Below are positions 1 through 13,637 of a DNA stretch of 64,000 nt, one piece after another. How positions within the stretch are numbered: position 1 is the stretch's first letter; each line of letters starts with the position of its first letter. The notes below the pieces were generated by a model. It saw nothing but the letters and a program-made list of their open reading frames with translations, was not told the DNA's origin and did not search any database. A program made the translations under genes and the position numbers. Source of the DNA: Clavulina sp. PMI_390 (taxonomy: Eukaryota; Basidiomycota; Agaricomycetes; Cantharellales; Hydnaceae); NCBI GenBank assembly GCA_015039315.1, contig WIDE01000001.1:1139282-1203281 (forward strand), in the 5' to 3' direction.

Positions 1-1364
1 TCAAGCAGCCCCAGCGAATCAACTACATTGCCCGCGAGCTCTCCTTCCACGGTAACTCGGTCGCCACGCTTTCCCTTGGCCACCACGCAGGTCGCCGGGC
101 CCCATACACCGATATCCTCAACAATGTCACATTCCACCACGTCTCTCCCGCCTATGCTTTCCGCTTCAAGAAGCCCGAGGAGAGCGAGGAGCAGTATGTT
201 CAGAGGCTCGCCGATGAGCTCGAGGCCAAGTTCCAGGAGCTGGGCCCCGATACCGTTGCCGCATGTGAGTTGCCATTCGTCGATTTATCTTTCCAGTAGA
301 AGCGATCGCCCTGATACCCCATCTCTCTCCGTGCACAATGATATGGGCCAGTTGCTGCTGAGACTGTTGTTGGTGCTACCACGGGTTGCGTGCCTGCTCC
401 CAAGGGCTACTTTGCGGCCATGAAGAAGGTGTGCGACAGGCATGGCGCACTCTTCATCCTTGATGAGGTCATGAGTGGCATGGGTCGTACGTACAATTCA
501 TTCTCGCTGTCAATGCTTCTCTCCTTCTCACGAATATACACATTTATCTTGTTGTGCATAGGTATGGGTACCCTGCATGCTTGGGAATCGTTTGGTGACG
601 GCGTCCAGCCTGACATCCAGGCCGTAGCAAAGGGCCTCGGTGGCGGGTAAGTCCATCAAACTCATTCTTACCACTGATCGTCAATATCTAACTCAATCAT
701 TCATCACATTCGTTTCATCTAATCCACAGTTACGCTCCTATGGGTGCGCTGCTCATGAGCAAGCGCGTCAGTGAGGGTATCCGCGACCAGAATGGCTTCT
801 GGAAGGTACGCTCGATAATCCAAGTGTCGGCCCTCAGGGGTATTTAACCATTGTCTTAAACTAATAATATCCTTCCCCTTTGTGCTCTTCCCATAGCATG
901 GCCACACCTACCAAGCCCATCCTGTGTCCTGCGCTGCCGCTCTCGCCGTGCAGAAAGTCGTCATCAAGGAGAACTTGCTCGAGGCCTGCCAGCCACGATC
1001 CAAGCAACTTGAGACGCTCCTCCGCGCCGCGCTTCAGGGGCCCAACACGCCCGAATACGTGTCCAAGTACGTCGCTGATATCCGCGGCGGAGGATTGTTC
1101 TGGGGCATCGAGTTCGAGACTGGGCCCGAGGAGGCGAAGAAGTTGGGCGGTGTGCGCTTCGGGATCGCCCTCCAGGACAACGCGCTCACGAAGCAGCATA
1201 TGGTCATCATTGGCATGGGTGGCACCGTGGATGGTGTGCGCGGCGATCATGCGATCCTCGCTCCACCGCTGAACGTCACGGAGCAGGAAGTGCAAGAGAT
1301 TGTGGATAGATTTGTCACAGCGGTCGAGCAGACTTGCAAGAAGCTTGAGGTTGCTCATCGCTAA
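1..1364 (+). CDS. Class III aminotransferase, 5' end cut by window
   Basis: Partial gene, read as five exons: 1-264, 352-486, 562-646, 730-805 and 897-1364. Joined, they give one open frame ending in TAA at 1362. Seen: E-L-S-F-H-G near the start, the L-D-E-V-M-S-G-M-G-R block around 460-490 (the Asp of the PLP-ring contact) and A-V-A-K-G-L-G-G-G-Y around 620-735, whose Lys is the expected Schiff-base lysine. H-G-H-T-Y-Q-A-H-P follows. These are hallmarks of fold-type I class III (omega) aminotransferases such as acetylornithine, ornithine or 4-aminobutyrate transaminases, which move an amino group to an oxo-acid using PLP. The exact substrate cannot be told from this. The intron at 265-351 was chosen because it gives A-F-A-A-E-T-V-V-G, as in relatives. 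The N-terminus lies upstream of base 1. Confidence 0.88.
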
Positions 1365-1579
1365 TATGACACCATCCTCGCAAAAGGAATCCCCAAGTTT
1401 GGGAGCGTGGCCGAATTTCGTCTCCATTCCTTTTAGAATCGAACAATCTGTATCTATTATGGTTGATATAGACTGCGTGCCCCCTCCGGGGTTGCATCAG
1501 TCTCTGGGTCTCGTTTTGTTGTACATACATATAGAATACGCGCGAAATCACTTTTCAAAGGGCTCAACTGCGTGAGCGA

Positions 1580-2467
1580 TCAAGGGGAAAGCAAAGCGAT
1601 AACACTTTTTGCGTTCTCCTCGATGGCGAGTTCAAGAGCTGTTTGGCCACTTTCTGTTTTGATATTTTTGTCGGCGCCGTAGCGGAGTAGAAGCTCGACG
1701 CCCTCCGCGCTGATGCAAGGGAAGTGAGTGACCGCTGTCCATCATGAGAGATAATTGGAGCATACTCGTCATTCAGCGCAGCCATATGCATCGCCGTCAA
1801 ACCTCCACTATCATAGGTAACGTTTGGATCCATCTTCTTGCTCGCTCCAGTCGCGAGTATCGCTGCCGCCTCTTCCTCATCTTCGTCGAGGTCCTCTCCT
1901 TTGAGGAGCTTCTCCGCGTCCGAAAAGTCCATCTGTGACATGAGCGAGAGGAAAAGCTCTTTGCGGCGGACTTCGGGGTGTGCGTCGAGGTATGCTTGCT
2001 CGTCTATTTCCTCCCCTAGATCGAATCCTCCCGTCATGCTATCAGGAAACGCATCAAGTTAGACGCAGTAGGTGGGGTTTTATTGACGAGGGGACAACGG
2101 GATGGGCGCGCGATACGTCGCACCATGATATGATATTTGATCAGATTTCATTCAGAGCCACTGATCGTGCAAGCCATTAGCCTACTCACCCTCCTTCATT
2201 CCGAATGCTCACGATGAACCTCCCGTGTGCGTCTAGGGTACTCGCTCGGCAAAGCGCACATTCTTCCCGTGCCTTTTTGTTCACCTTGCTGTAATCCATG
2301 ATGCACGCCCAGTGGAAGTGATGCCCGCAGCGGAGCTCGACGTCGTCAATGATGTGTGAAGCACCGATGGCTTCGGTGCTGGGAATGAGTAGAGGGTCAT
2401 GGCAAAGAGCACAAGAATCAGTTGTGGATTCGATCGGGGGGTTGGAAGGAATGTTCAGGAGCGGCAT
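1580..2467 (-). CDS. RING finger-ankyrin repeat protein
   Basis: Three exons on the minus strand: 2467-2190, 2038-1766 and 1709-1580 (stop TGA 1582-1580). The N-terminal exon holds a compact RING: C-A-L-C, then C-G-H-H-F-H-W-A-C, then C-A-L-C, enough for two zinc sites and E2 docking. The second exon holds an acidic linker and the start of an ankyrin repeat (G-G-L-T-A-M-H-M-A-A-L-N-D). The third completes a repeat (L-L-L-R-Y-G-A-D-K-N, then G-Q-T-A-L-E-L-A). The RING exon ends in phase 2 and joins in frame, so RING and ankyrin parts belong to one protein of roughly 225 residues. A ubiquitin-ligase role with ankyrin repeats for target binding is inference. It could be read as two genes, because the second exon also starts with an ATG, but the open splice and matching phase argue for one. 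Confidence 0.72.
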
Positions 2468-3291
2468 ATTTTCTTTTCTTTGGACGAGATTTCAATTTGA
2501 AGTGGAGAGAAGGAATAAGGGTAGGTAAAGGCTGAAACCAATTGGAATTCAAGTTGTTTGTGTCGAGGACGCGGCGGGAACTTGCGTGATCCATTTACAA
2601 TCATGCTAATAGCTTCCGAAAATGTGTCAAATTTGCTCCCAGAACATAACGACGACGTCGAAATGAAATAATATGATAGTACAACGCACAGAGCGTGCCT
2701 TTGAGTGGGACCATAAAGGACATTGTTTGAGGCGAAGGAGGTCCCATATTGGACATCGCAATACATGTCATACTAGTAGAGGAGCCACCGTAAAGGGTAG
2801 TGGGAAGACAGAACACAGGCTAGTGAACAAAAAATCAGAGGAAGAAAGAAGAAGTGGTTCTTGATGGTTGCAATCGACAAAGATATGGGGTAAATCTGAA
2901 ATGCTGATTCGAGACATGATAGTAAGTATGGTACGCCTCGGGACACACGATGGTGATGGACCGGTCCACACAAGAGGATTAGTGCACTGGAAAAATCTGG
3001 AATTTTCTGGCGGCAATCGTCGCCCACTCATGCCGACTGCACGAGACTTCCCCGGCCCGTTTGGTTCCTCCCCGTTCACCTAGACCTTCACAGATACATG
3101 CACATACGATCATTATATATTCACCCATCCAGGCATTCGTCACATACATTTTGAACGGCTCTCATCTTGCGTTCGGACTTGTCCGAGGGGATCGTTGTAT
3201 TACTTGCACAAAAGGTGATCGAACATCAAGTGGTATTTAGTCGTGCTAATTGTACATGAGAGTTTACAGCAAGCCAGCGGTTTGTTCATAG
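2468..3291. other. Intergenic, no gene seen
   Basis: Region between the RING-ankyrin start and the decarboxylase stop, both on the minus strand. It must hold the promoter of the RING-ankyrin gene and the 3' end of the decarboxylase transcript. Short open frames on both strands have no recognisable motif and overlap each other. Confidence 0.5.
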
Positions 3292-6200
3292 CTACAAGTT
3301 TGCCGCTTCGGTGAACATCTTCAACATTGCACCTGTTTCGCTCTCCGCTCCTGCGCGACCAAGGAAGCGAGAAAGCACAACATGCTCACAATTGTTCAGT
3401 CCACCTTCGGGAACCCCGAGAGAAACTTGATATTGTTTCGCTTGAGGGTACTTCTTGTAGATAGAATTGACCACGTTGTCCGTCCAGACAATGTCCCCTG
3501 CCTTGAAAAGCTGTACAATCCGACGTGCAGCAGTGGTGAGATCGTCCTTGGTTGCCTCTTTCTCCGCATCTGATGACGCCATCACGTAGATATCAGCTGC
3601 TGCTTCCTCATTCAGGTGCGTGAAGTCAACAAAAAGGCGATTCGGGCTAGCCGGCAGTGTGAGTTTGCCTGTTGCGATAGGTTTCTCCGTGGGAGACCCA
3701 GTCGCATCATTACCGTAATAAACAGACACATCCAATGATTCTCCGCAAGCGAAGAAAGAGGGAGGATGATGGACATTGAACGGTTGCTGCAATGCTTCGT
3801 GTTGCTTGTCCAGCACAGCAAATAGAGGTCGGGAGTAGTCAACAGAGCCGTTGAGTTCAAGCTTTGCCCCAGACGCCGAGAGTTGAACGTTTGGAGCCCG
3901 TAGGAGCGTATGCTCAATGTATGCGTCCTCTAGTTTGCCAAACACGTGGAACGGCATTCTGGCCGGATACACCTTATCGATATTGTTTCGATGAAGAGAG
4001 GTGTTGCGCAGGATCGAGACCATAGAAATCTCGACGTTTGAGAAAATTGGTGTCGAAATTGATGCGGAACTGAAAGTGGGAATATTGTGAGGATTAATTG
4101 TGACTTGAATTCAAATGGTCCATACCCGTAATCACTCGGGAAACCCTCATACACGTCTCCGACAATAGTCTTCTTCTTGAGCAGCTCGTCAAGAGTCTCG
4201 ATGCTTTTGGTGTGGAATGTGATGACCGAACTAGCGTTTGCAACTTGCATGGACCTGAGCTTTGCAAGGCTAGCTTCGTCTGGAAGACCCGTTATGATGA
4301 GCTGACGTTGCTGATTTGCCACGTTAAACATGGGCAGATAGGAGAGGTATAGCTTGTCAACATTGTGGACGATGAAACTATGAATTGATGGTCTAATCTC
4401 AACGCGCACTAGGCAAGTCTGACAATCCGAAGAATCGGCCATGGCTTCAGTTACACTAGCAGCACCGAAATGACGTTCAATGGAAGACGGACCTTGATTT
4501 CCTCGTACGCAACGTCCTTGAAAGCGTTGGTAATTGTTTGCAAGAATTGACCAGTCGTAGCCCAGGGGGACATGGAGGTGTTTGATAGCGCGAATAAATT
4601 CTCGTCGCCGACAAGGCCAATACGTTCCTTGTAGCGCTTCAAGACATCACCATAACGCTTGACGGTGAATTCGGTCCCCATGAGGATGATTGGCCGCTCT
4701 TGGATGTCATCCTCCTTCTTCGTTATAGAGAGCCTCTGGTAGAGGCGTCGATTCAAAAAACTGGCCTCAACAACGTCACTGTTGACCTTCTTGCCAATGC
4801 GGAAATTGCACGCGAAGGCATTGATCATGAGATCGGAGCCGATCTTGTGGATCAGAGTCATCGCATCCAAGTCATGCTCTATTTCATGATTGAGGCGTTC
4901 CACAATGAGCCTCCTGATCTCTCGGCGCTGTTTGAGAATCTCTTCTGGTGATTCCTTATCCCTTTCTGTGGGCAGCCTGTTGAACGGAGTGACTACCAAG
5001 GGTTGGTCCTCCTCGATCGTCATAGTGGCCCAGTGCGCGTACATCTGGACACCAGCGTATCAGTAACAAAATCGAATAGCACAACATCAAATGCTCACTT
5101 TAACTCCAGTGAGCATTGCGGTCCCCAAAAGGTTATCGTAGCCCTGCACGCCCATTACTTCATGGGAGAGCCACACCGCGACAGGCGCAGCTCCAGGTTT
5201 GCTTTAAGAACACTTGAGATTGACAAACAGCTGTTCGATGAAATATACAATACATACCTTCCCTCGATTCCATATATACCCATGCTGAAATCGCTACTTT
5301 GGTCCACATTGATATAGGGACTTGACCAGGTTGTCAGGGACCGATGTCGGCCGTCGCGATAGCAAAGGCCTCCAGCAGGATACGGGATATAGCCGCTCTT
5401 GTGGGGGTCCATGGTGATAGAATCAACGAGACGGAGTGCAAGCATCTGGTCATTCACGTAAGGCTTGAGCGGGATGGAAAAGGCGTACTCCTCTCTGGGA
5501 GCTTTTAGGACATGAGGCCTCTTCTTAGAGGCAAAGAAGCCACCCCACGCTGCGTCAGCATGGATCATGAACGATAGGCCCTTCGCCTGCATCTTGTTAC
5601 GGAGTTCATATATCTCTTCCACAGGATCAACGGACCCGTGCTCAGTTGTGCCAACAATGGCAACAACGGCATACAAAGCACGGCTATCGGCCAAATGGTT
5701 GTTGAGCTTTTCTTCCAAATCGCTTAGTTTGAGACGCGCATCGTCGTCGACCATGAGTTCGATGACATGTTCGCGTCCGATTCCGGTGACGGCCGCGGCT
5801 TTTGGCCAAGAGTAGTGGTTTGCGCCGCTGATCAGGTACCCAGGCGGTTTCGTGATGCCGAAATCAGAATCAAGTTGCTGCTTCCCAACAGTCTGGATGC
5901 TATAATCCTCGAGGACCTTTTCGAGGGCGGTTTTGGACATTCCAAATTGCTCCATCAAGCGGTCGGGGATGTCTGCAACCTCGGTTGGGGTGAGGTTAAG
6001 GAGCTCCCAAGAAGTGCATGCGACAAAGTTCTTTTTTTTCCCCGTGCAGAGAGTGACTTCGAAAGTATCGGCCACGAATGCTAGTGGTGGGTTCGGCTTC
6101 TTTGTGATGGCGTTGCGTAGAGCCAGTGGATAATATTTCAGGTTGCGGGCTTTAACGATCGAGCGCGAGTTTGAGCATCAGAAATTTATGACAAGTTATC

Positions 6201-6964
6201 ACGTACTCACCAACCCTGCCCGGTGATAAGAAAGAGAGTGTTCAGTCTATGCCACTTTCTCTCACAATATGAAAGCACGTACCACATAGACTCCAGATTC
6301 GCAACTGACCCGCCAGCGGTAATATGACCCCAACCTTGGACGTCGCCTTTCTTCTGTTGCTCGACGTTGAACCGCGTGTTGTATCCAAACATATGACAAA
6401 GCCTTTGGCCGACATCCCACTCGATGAATGACGTGAATGGGCTTGCTTCGGGAGTGACATTGTTTTGATTATACTGCATCGCAGTCAGATACCCAACCAT
6501 GGCAGGCAGCGAGATATCAAAGGACATATGACCCGCATAACGCGGGGAATAGAAAGGCACCGAGTGCTTTGCAAGTAGACCTGAGAGCGACTTGAGGATT
6601 GTTTGAAGCTTGACCTTTTCGTCCTTGAAGTCATCAGAATTTTGTATAAACTTCTTGATGGAATCCTATGGTGAATGAATAAATCAGCCACCGGCTTGTG
6701 GAGTGAAAGAAAATTCGTAAAATATAGCGCAACAGCGAAAAAAGCACGCACTGTGTCTTTGGGAAAATAATCCTTTCTTCCTTGAACGATTTGATTGACG
6801 ACTTCATTAAACCGTTCCTTGAGTAATTCGCCGTTCTCGCCTCGAGGTCCTACAAACCACGAGCCCATCGCCCAGTACTTTTGTTCGGAAGTCTTGCTCT
6901 CCCAGGGCGGAGAGCTTGATGGAGGTAGGGGTATGTTGACACCATGACTACTTTCGTTGGACAT
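3292..6964 (-). CDS. Group II PLP-dependent decarboxylase with extra C-terminal domain
   Basis: Eight exons on the minus strand: 6964-6752, 6665-6283, 6215-6211, 6149-5258, 5201-5099, 5044-4493, 4418-4126 and 4069-3292. They sum to 3219 nt, or 1072 codons plus stop. The core matches tyrosine/aromatic amino acid decarboxylases: P-R-Y-A-G-H-M, T-A-G-G-S-V-A-N, H-Y-S-W-P-K-A, H-A-D-A-A-W-G-G (PLP Asp) and D-P-H-K-S-G-Y (PLP Lys). PLP removes the alpha-carboxyl from an aromatic amino acid to give an amine. A long C-terminal part of several hundred residues after the fold-type I core is not found in the animal or plant AAADs of about 500 residues. Long, non-canonical AAADs with an appended domain are known in agaricomycetes, including Psilocybe, and this resembles them. 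Substrate and any calcium control are inference. The third exon is only 5 nt but is needed for the frame. Confidence 0.85.
6211..6215 (-). other. 5-nt micro-exon in the decarboxylase gene
   Basis: On the minus strand the five bases GGTTG lie between a CAG acceptor and a GTGAGT donor. The previous exon ends in phase 2 (...ATG TG) and the next begins CC CGC AAC. Only with the micro-exon does the frame read S-M-W-V-A-R-N-L-K, the usual block after G-S-V-A-N in this family. Skipping it breaks the frame. Confidence 0.75.
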
Positions 6965-7135
6965 CCTGGGATAGGAATCGACTGAGGAGACTGAGGAGGT
7001 GGAGAGAAGGCGTTCGCATTGAGGAAATGTCTGCTTTCATATCATTCCAAGGAGCCTTACTCCCCCCGGCCACAAGCCTCCGGATGATGGGTCACAAGTG
7101 CAAGGATGAATGACAAACGATGGGGCTAGGGCTCC

Positions 7136-7435
7136 TCAGTCAATTGTCAGATGACGGCTAGCTAGCTGCCACATGATCATTTTTATCGCGATCCACATCA
7201 AGGCGAGGGCTAATCCGAGCAAGACAAAGAATGGGACAAGTAGCTCATATAGACCGCGACTGAGCCAATCGAAGAACCGTTGCAACCGAGTAGAAGTGCA
7301 CTGCCCTGCATCTGGGCCCAGTGACACCTTGAGTTGCTGATCATCCACGGAGTCGGCGATGCTCCCCGCGACTGGAGAACGTCCATGATCCAATAAGCTC
7401 AACACCGCAGCGATTAGTGGGACGATCACGATCAT
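7136..7435 (-). CDS. Possible small membrane protein (uncertain)
   Basis: A 99-codon open frame with a hydrophobic start (I-V-I-V-P-L-I-A-A-V-L) and a strongly hydrophobic stretch near the C-terminus (L-V-P-F-F-V-L-L-G-L-A-L-A-L-M-W-I). Another frame just upstream (7448-7669) also starts with a hydrophobic stretch, so the two could be exons of one gene. I recognise no family, and length alone does not make it a gene. It lies head-to-tail upstream of the decarboxylase, inside a 3-kb stretch without clear genes. Confidence 0.22.
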   Translation of the reverse strand: MIVIVPLIAAVLSLLDHGRSPVAGSIADSVDDQQLKVSLGPDAGQCTSTRLQRFFDWLSRGLYELLVPFFVLLGLALALMWIAIKMIMWQLASRHLTID

Positions 7436-7669
7436 ATGATTGTCATGTCATTCAATAATCCTGCTAGTATGATCAGCCTCAAGTTCACCACTAATGCTTT
7501 GTAGAGTCAGTACCACCGGGGCCTCGGTTGCGACTGAGTGGTACCCAGCGAGTGCCGAATACGGAGCTAGTAGTCCGAATGGAAGGCAATAGAAATAACG
7601 AAGAGAGATCGTGACCAGTGGCGTGCACCTTCTGCACAGCAAGAAGCTATGACATTTGAAGATCATCAA

Positions 7670-8943
7670 CGAGGTCGTATTTGGGAAACCGTTCCTGATC
7701 TCACCTAGGGAACGGGACTGGCAACGGCCTCGTTTGAATTAGACTGCAGTGCACTCGAGATCTGCTCCGCCGAGCTTCAACAGATCCCCAGAGCAGCGGC
7801 TAGAGGAACAGAGAGGCACAAAGCGGCCCAAACCCTGAGCTTGTGGCTCCTATACCATCGCAAGATATAAATAACTGATACCCAGAAAGGGTCCTGTCTC
7901 GGTGGCGCCAAGGAATCACCGCACCGCTGAGGACTTCACCGAAGTGAGCCAGTCAATCCCATGCGAAAGCTAGCTGACGTAGATGGCGACTTGAAGCATA
8001 CTCAACAACCCAGAGGGATTATGCACTACGCCCTGCGTGATCATGGCAGTTCCAGGAGGATCATATCGTTGCCGAAGCAGACGTAGCACTGTAGTCGCTT
8101 CACGGCAAGCTTAGTTGAGGACTCGAGTTGAAGGTAGACGGAGGGCGCTGGAACTCGATTGTATTGACGTACAGGAGCCCAAAACTGAATTGAAGAAAAT
8201 TTCCTTATTGGGGAGAAATCCGTTCCTCCATCCAACCGTAGCTGTTGTCACTATTCCCTCCTTATTTCTCTATCTCATCTACCGAAAAGTAAGGCTTGGT
8301 ACTAGAGCTCACTAATGAACAAGTTTCGAGCATCATTAGGAACCAATAACACATCTCCGCAGTCAAGAAAGCGAGAGCATGATGAAGCTTTTGGAAAACA
8401 CCACCCTCCCAAGAGGAGTCTGGTGACCCCAGACTCCGTTGGAGACTTGAAAAAGACCGATTCATCCCAAGCTCACCATTTCGCATCTCTGCTACCAAAG
8501 AGCCACCCGCCAACAAAGGAGATAATATACAGTCTTCCGTTGTCCGAACTCCACTCTCCCCTATACGCGCCAAAAACGTGCAACATCAGACCAAGGGCCA
8601 TGGCTCGAAGTCTGGTGTCCAATAACGTACTCCGAACACCCTGATCTTCCACGAATCGCGTCCGAGTCGCGTCAATCCTCCTTGGGTTGAGCAGCCCCAA
8701 CGGCCTCATCAAGACCAAGTTCCACAGCCTCAGCTGAACTTAGGAACGCGAGCAGAAGATCGAAGCGTCTATTTCATGAGCCTTTTCCACTATTCCTGTC
8801 CATAAAGTCGTGCTGACTCTGTGGCAAATGTGAATCGATCGATAGGAACGCTATCCAGCTCCAGATCTTCCGCCCCAGTCCAGCGGTGTTGAGCCAGTGT
8901 TGCAAGTCATGAGAGCATAAAATATCACCATTGTTCCCTTTCT
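7670..8943. other. Intergenic, no gene seen
   Basis: About 1.3 kb without a recognisable coding region on either strand. The open frames are short, overlap on opposite strands and show no family motif. Confidence 0.4.
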
Positions 8944-9811
8944 TTGCTCCTTCATAGGATTAGACATCAAGACCCTGATAGTATCTACTTCGAAGGTGCT
9001 CGAAAAGTGACTCACAGGCAACTCATCCCACAATCCTATGAAACTGTCAAGGCAATATACAACCACCGATTCTCGCACCCAAGATCTACACATTCCTCCC
9101 CAGTCCCCCTCCCAGGGTACTCGATTCCTCCTGTCCAATCGAGTGTAATCACTGCCTCAAGTAAGACTGCCGCACGCGCTGCTCGGGAAGGAACTCTTTC
9201 AGAAGTCGTTCTGGCCGAAGTAGGTCAACAGAATGCAGATCTTGTTGTCGAGGACAGAGTTCGTGGCCCAGACTAGAAAGTGAAGGCATCTCGGCACTCC
9301 CTAAGCTAGGAGTTGGTTCGTCCCGGTGGCCCTCCACTCTGGGCAGTCTTGACTTCAGCGGCGATGGGAGAGAAGCGTGCGAGCCATCTGAAGCAGGTCC
9401 ACGAGTCAAATTCTCAGACTCGGGGTCGGGGTTCGAACAATGGTCGCGATCCTTGGTTGGTATGTCTGTCTCCGTTTTCTGCTCTCATACTCCCACTCAC
9501 CGTCTAAACTAATAGGTTTGTGTGATAGTTGTTCTTGAATTAGCTTACTTCCAAAACAAGCAGCCAACCTGCTCCAGTCTGTTGTTAGGACCACCCTGTT
9601 CAACACAAGTGCTCATCGCACAATCGGAGTGACAATCCACTCTCTTCTCAATCGGCTCGGGCTCTCCGTTGCCTATAATACAACTTTCACTCGTCTACTT
9701 GCGCCTGGGAGGAATGCCGAGCTGAATTTCAAGGAGTTAGGACTCCATTACCTTACCAATCAGCATCATATTTTCACCCCTGGGCACACAATCACACAGA
9801 TGTTGCTCTGA
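8944..9811 (+). mobile_element. Possible decayed transposon-type coding relic
   Basis: Broken open frames on the plus strand. The part at about 9540-9811 reads as a helical segment with Q-S-V-V-R-T-T-L-F-N, then L-L-N-R-L-G-L-S-V-A-Y, then F-T-R-L-L. This rhythm resembles the region before the core of large, repeated agaricomycete proteins such as those with DUF6589, which often sit near transposons. Upstream frames carry in-frame stops, so this would be a dead fragment. The match is from memory of the family pattern only and is weak. Confidence 0.28.
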
Positions 9812-10034
9812 TGCCTTTTCGGTTCTTGCGAACGATAGAGCGATGCAACACTTAAGAGAGGTGGTATACATTTACAATCCTACTAATGGATAGAGAACAT
9901 TATACAGCGAAGTGATAACAAGTACCACAATAATTGAAACGATCTGGCTGTTGCCTAACCTCGTCAGACCGATAAGTATCAAAAGTCAAGGCGAAGCGAC
10001 AGCCGCTTTTTCGAATAACACCATAGTTAGCATT

Positions 10035-12266
<2,232 letters not shown>

Positions 12267-13306
12267 TTTAGATTGGAGAGGAGTAGTGGGTAGTGTGGGT
12301 GGTGGGTGGGGTGGCTGAGTGCGGGGGGAGAGGGTTGTTGAGAGGAAGTTTTCCGTGAGGAGGACGTCTTTTTTATAGCTCGCTGAGCGATCGGTTCAGA
12401 TGGCCCTATGGCAGAAGCCTTTCGTCGGTGCTCGGACACACGAATGAGTGAATGGCCATGGCGCTTTGCAGCCACACTATTCAATTGAAGGACAAATGTC
12501 CCTCCGGACGGTCCGAACCCCCTCCCGCTCATCGATTTTTTTTTTCATCGCTCATTATCGGCCGCTTGCAAGGCACCAAATCCCTTAATTGGATCGACAA
12601 AAGCCTCTTTTCACGAGTCCATTATGAACAGTGGGACCGAGTTGTGCTCTACTGCTACTACGTCCTCGATCTCGCAAGCAGAATACGCTCGTTGACAAAG
12701 AACGAAATTTACAACTCGGACGACGTTTCCGTCGGTCGTCATGGGCCCGACTCTCCCTTTGTCCACCAGCAGACCGGCGATCTAACTAACCAAAAGTCAG
12801 CGGCCGAAGAGTCGGGCGAGCACAGATTTCACCGACGAGCAGCTTTCGCTGCCGAGAGCTGGTGCATTCGAGGTACCTCAGCCGCCGGACACACCACCCG
12901 AACTCCTTTCCTTACTTAGGTAGATTGTGCGTGTAAATAGCCCCGTTCGGGATTTTCTGTTGGTGCATCGGAGCGGAGTCAGCGCGGCGAAGCAAGTATG
13001 AGCGTCCTTTGTTGATACCGAGGTCAGAACACAACAATTTTCAGCACATGCACCGTAACTGTTGTTACACAAGTATTCTGCTAATGCAAGTCTCCATAGC
13101 AGTTCTATCTGGATTTCCTGCGCTCCTTTTTCGAATCTTTCCCTCCTGTGCTTCAGAAACCGACGCCAGGAACGTGTGAACTTTGTTCAATCACCCCACC
13201 ACACGCTTCGCGCTCCCCTCAATACGCTGTGATGATTAATGCCAGCCCCCAGGACAGTTTTCCTCGGACTTTTGCACTGGCACAATCTATTATGGAATGA
13301 TGTTGC
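12267..13306. other. Intergenic, divergent promoters
   Basis: About 1 kb between the divergently transcribed glutamate dehydrogenase and F-box-like genes, so it should contain both promoters. A T-rich stretch at 12536-12545 lies about 270 bases upstream of the dehydrogenase start. I see no coding or RNA gene here. Confidence 0.45.
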
Positions 13307-13573
13307 GTGGTCATCAGCCCAGTCACCGTGATGAGCCCGAGTGAATTCGCCCACGACTTATCGGAATTGCACGTCATCAACCAATACAACGCAGCCCATT
13401 CGCCACCTGCTCTCGACGTCTTCCCCGAGCATCGCTTCGCCCAACGCTCAAACAGTTCTATACCAGTAGGTTCTCTTCCTTCTCCACCGACAACTCAAAT
13501 GCTTCTCGAGCCGACGCTGACATTGAACATCGACAGCCACAAAGCCCCCACCCCGCGCGGCCGTTCAAGTTGA
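13307..13573 (+). CDS. Possible first exon of the F-box-like gene
   Basis: An open frame of 88 codons with Met codons at 13307 and 13331. A weak GT donor near 13469 and a GACAG acceptor near 13532-13536 would fuse its first half in phase to the open frame running into the ATG at 13638. If so, this is the true 5' end of the F-box-like gene. Otherwise it is an untranslated leader. Confidence 0.3.
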   Translation: MVISPVTVMSPSEFAHDLSELHVINQYNAAHSPPALDVFPEHRFAQRSNSSIPVGSLPSPPTTQMLLEPTLTLNIDSHKAPTPRGRSS

Positions 13574-13637
13574 TATCGACGCCGCAACAACAACACCAGC
13601 ATCATCACTCCTCGCCCACGAGACGCAACACTCACCC

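Noticed and set aside
9420..9450. GGTTCGAAC resembling a tRNA B box
   Set aside because: The flanks do not form a T-arm and no A box or acceptor stem lies at the right distance.
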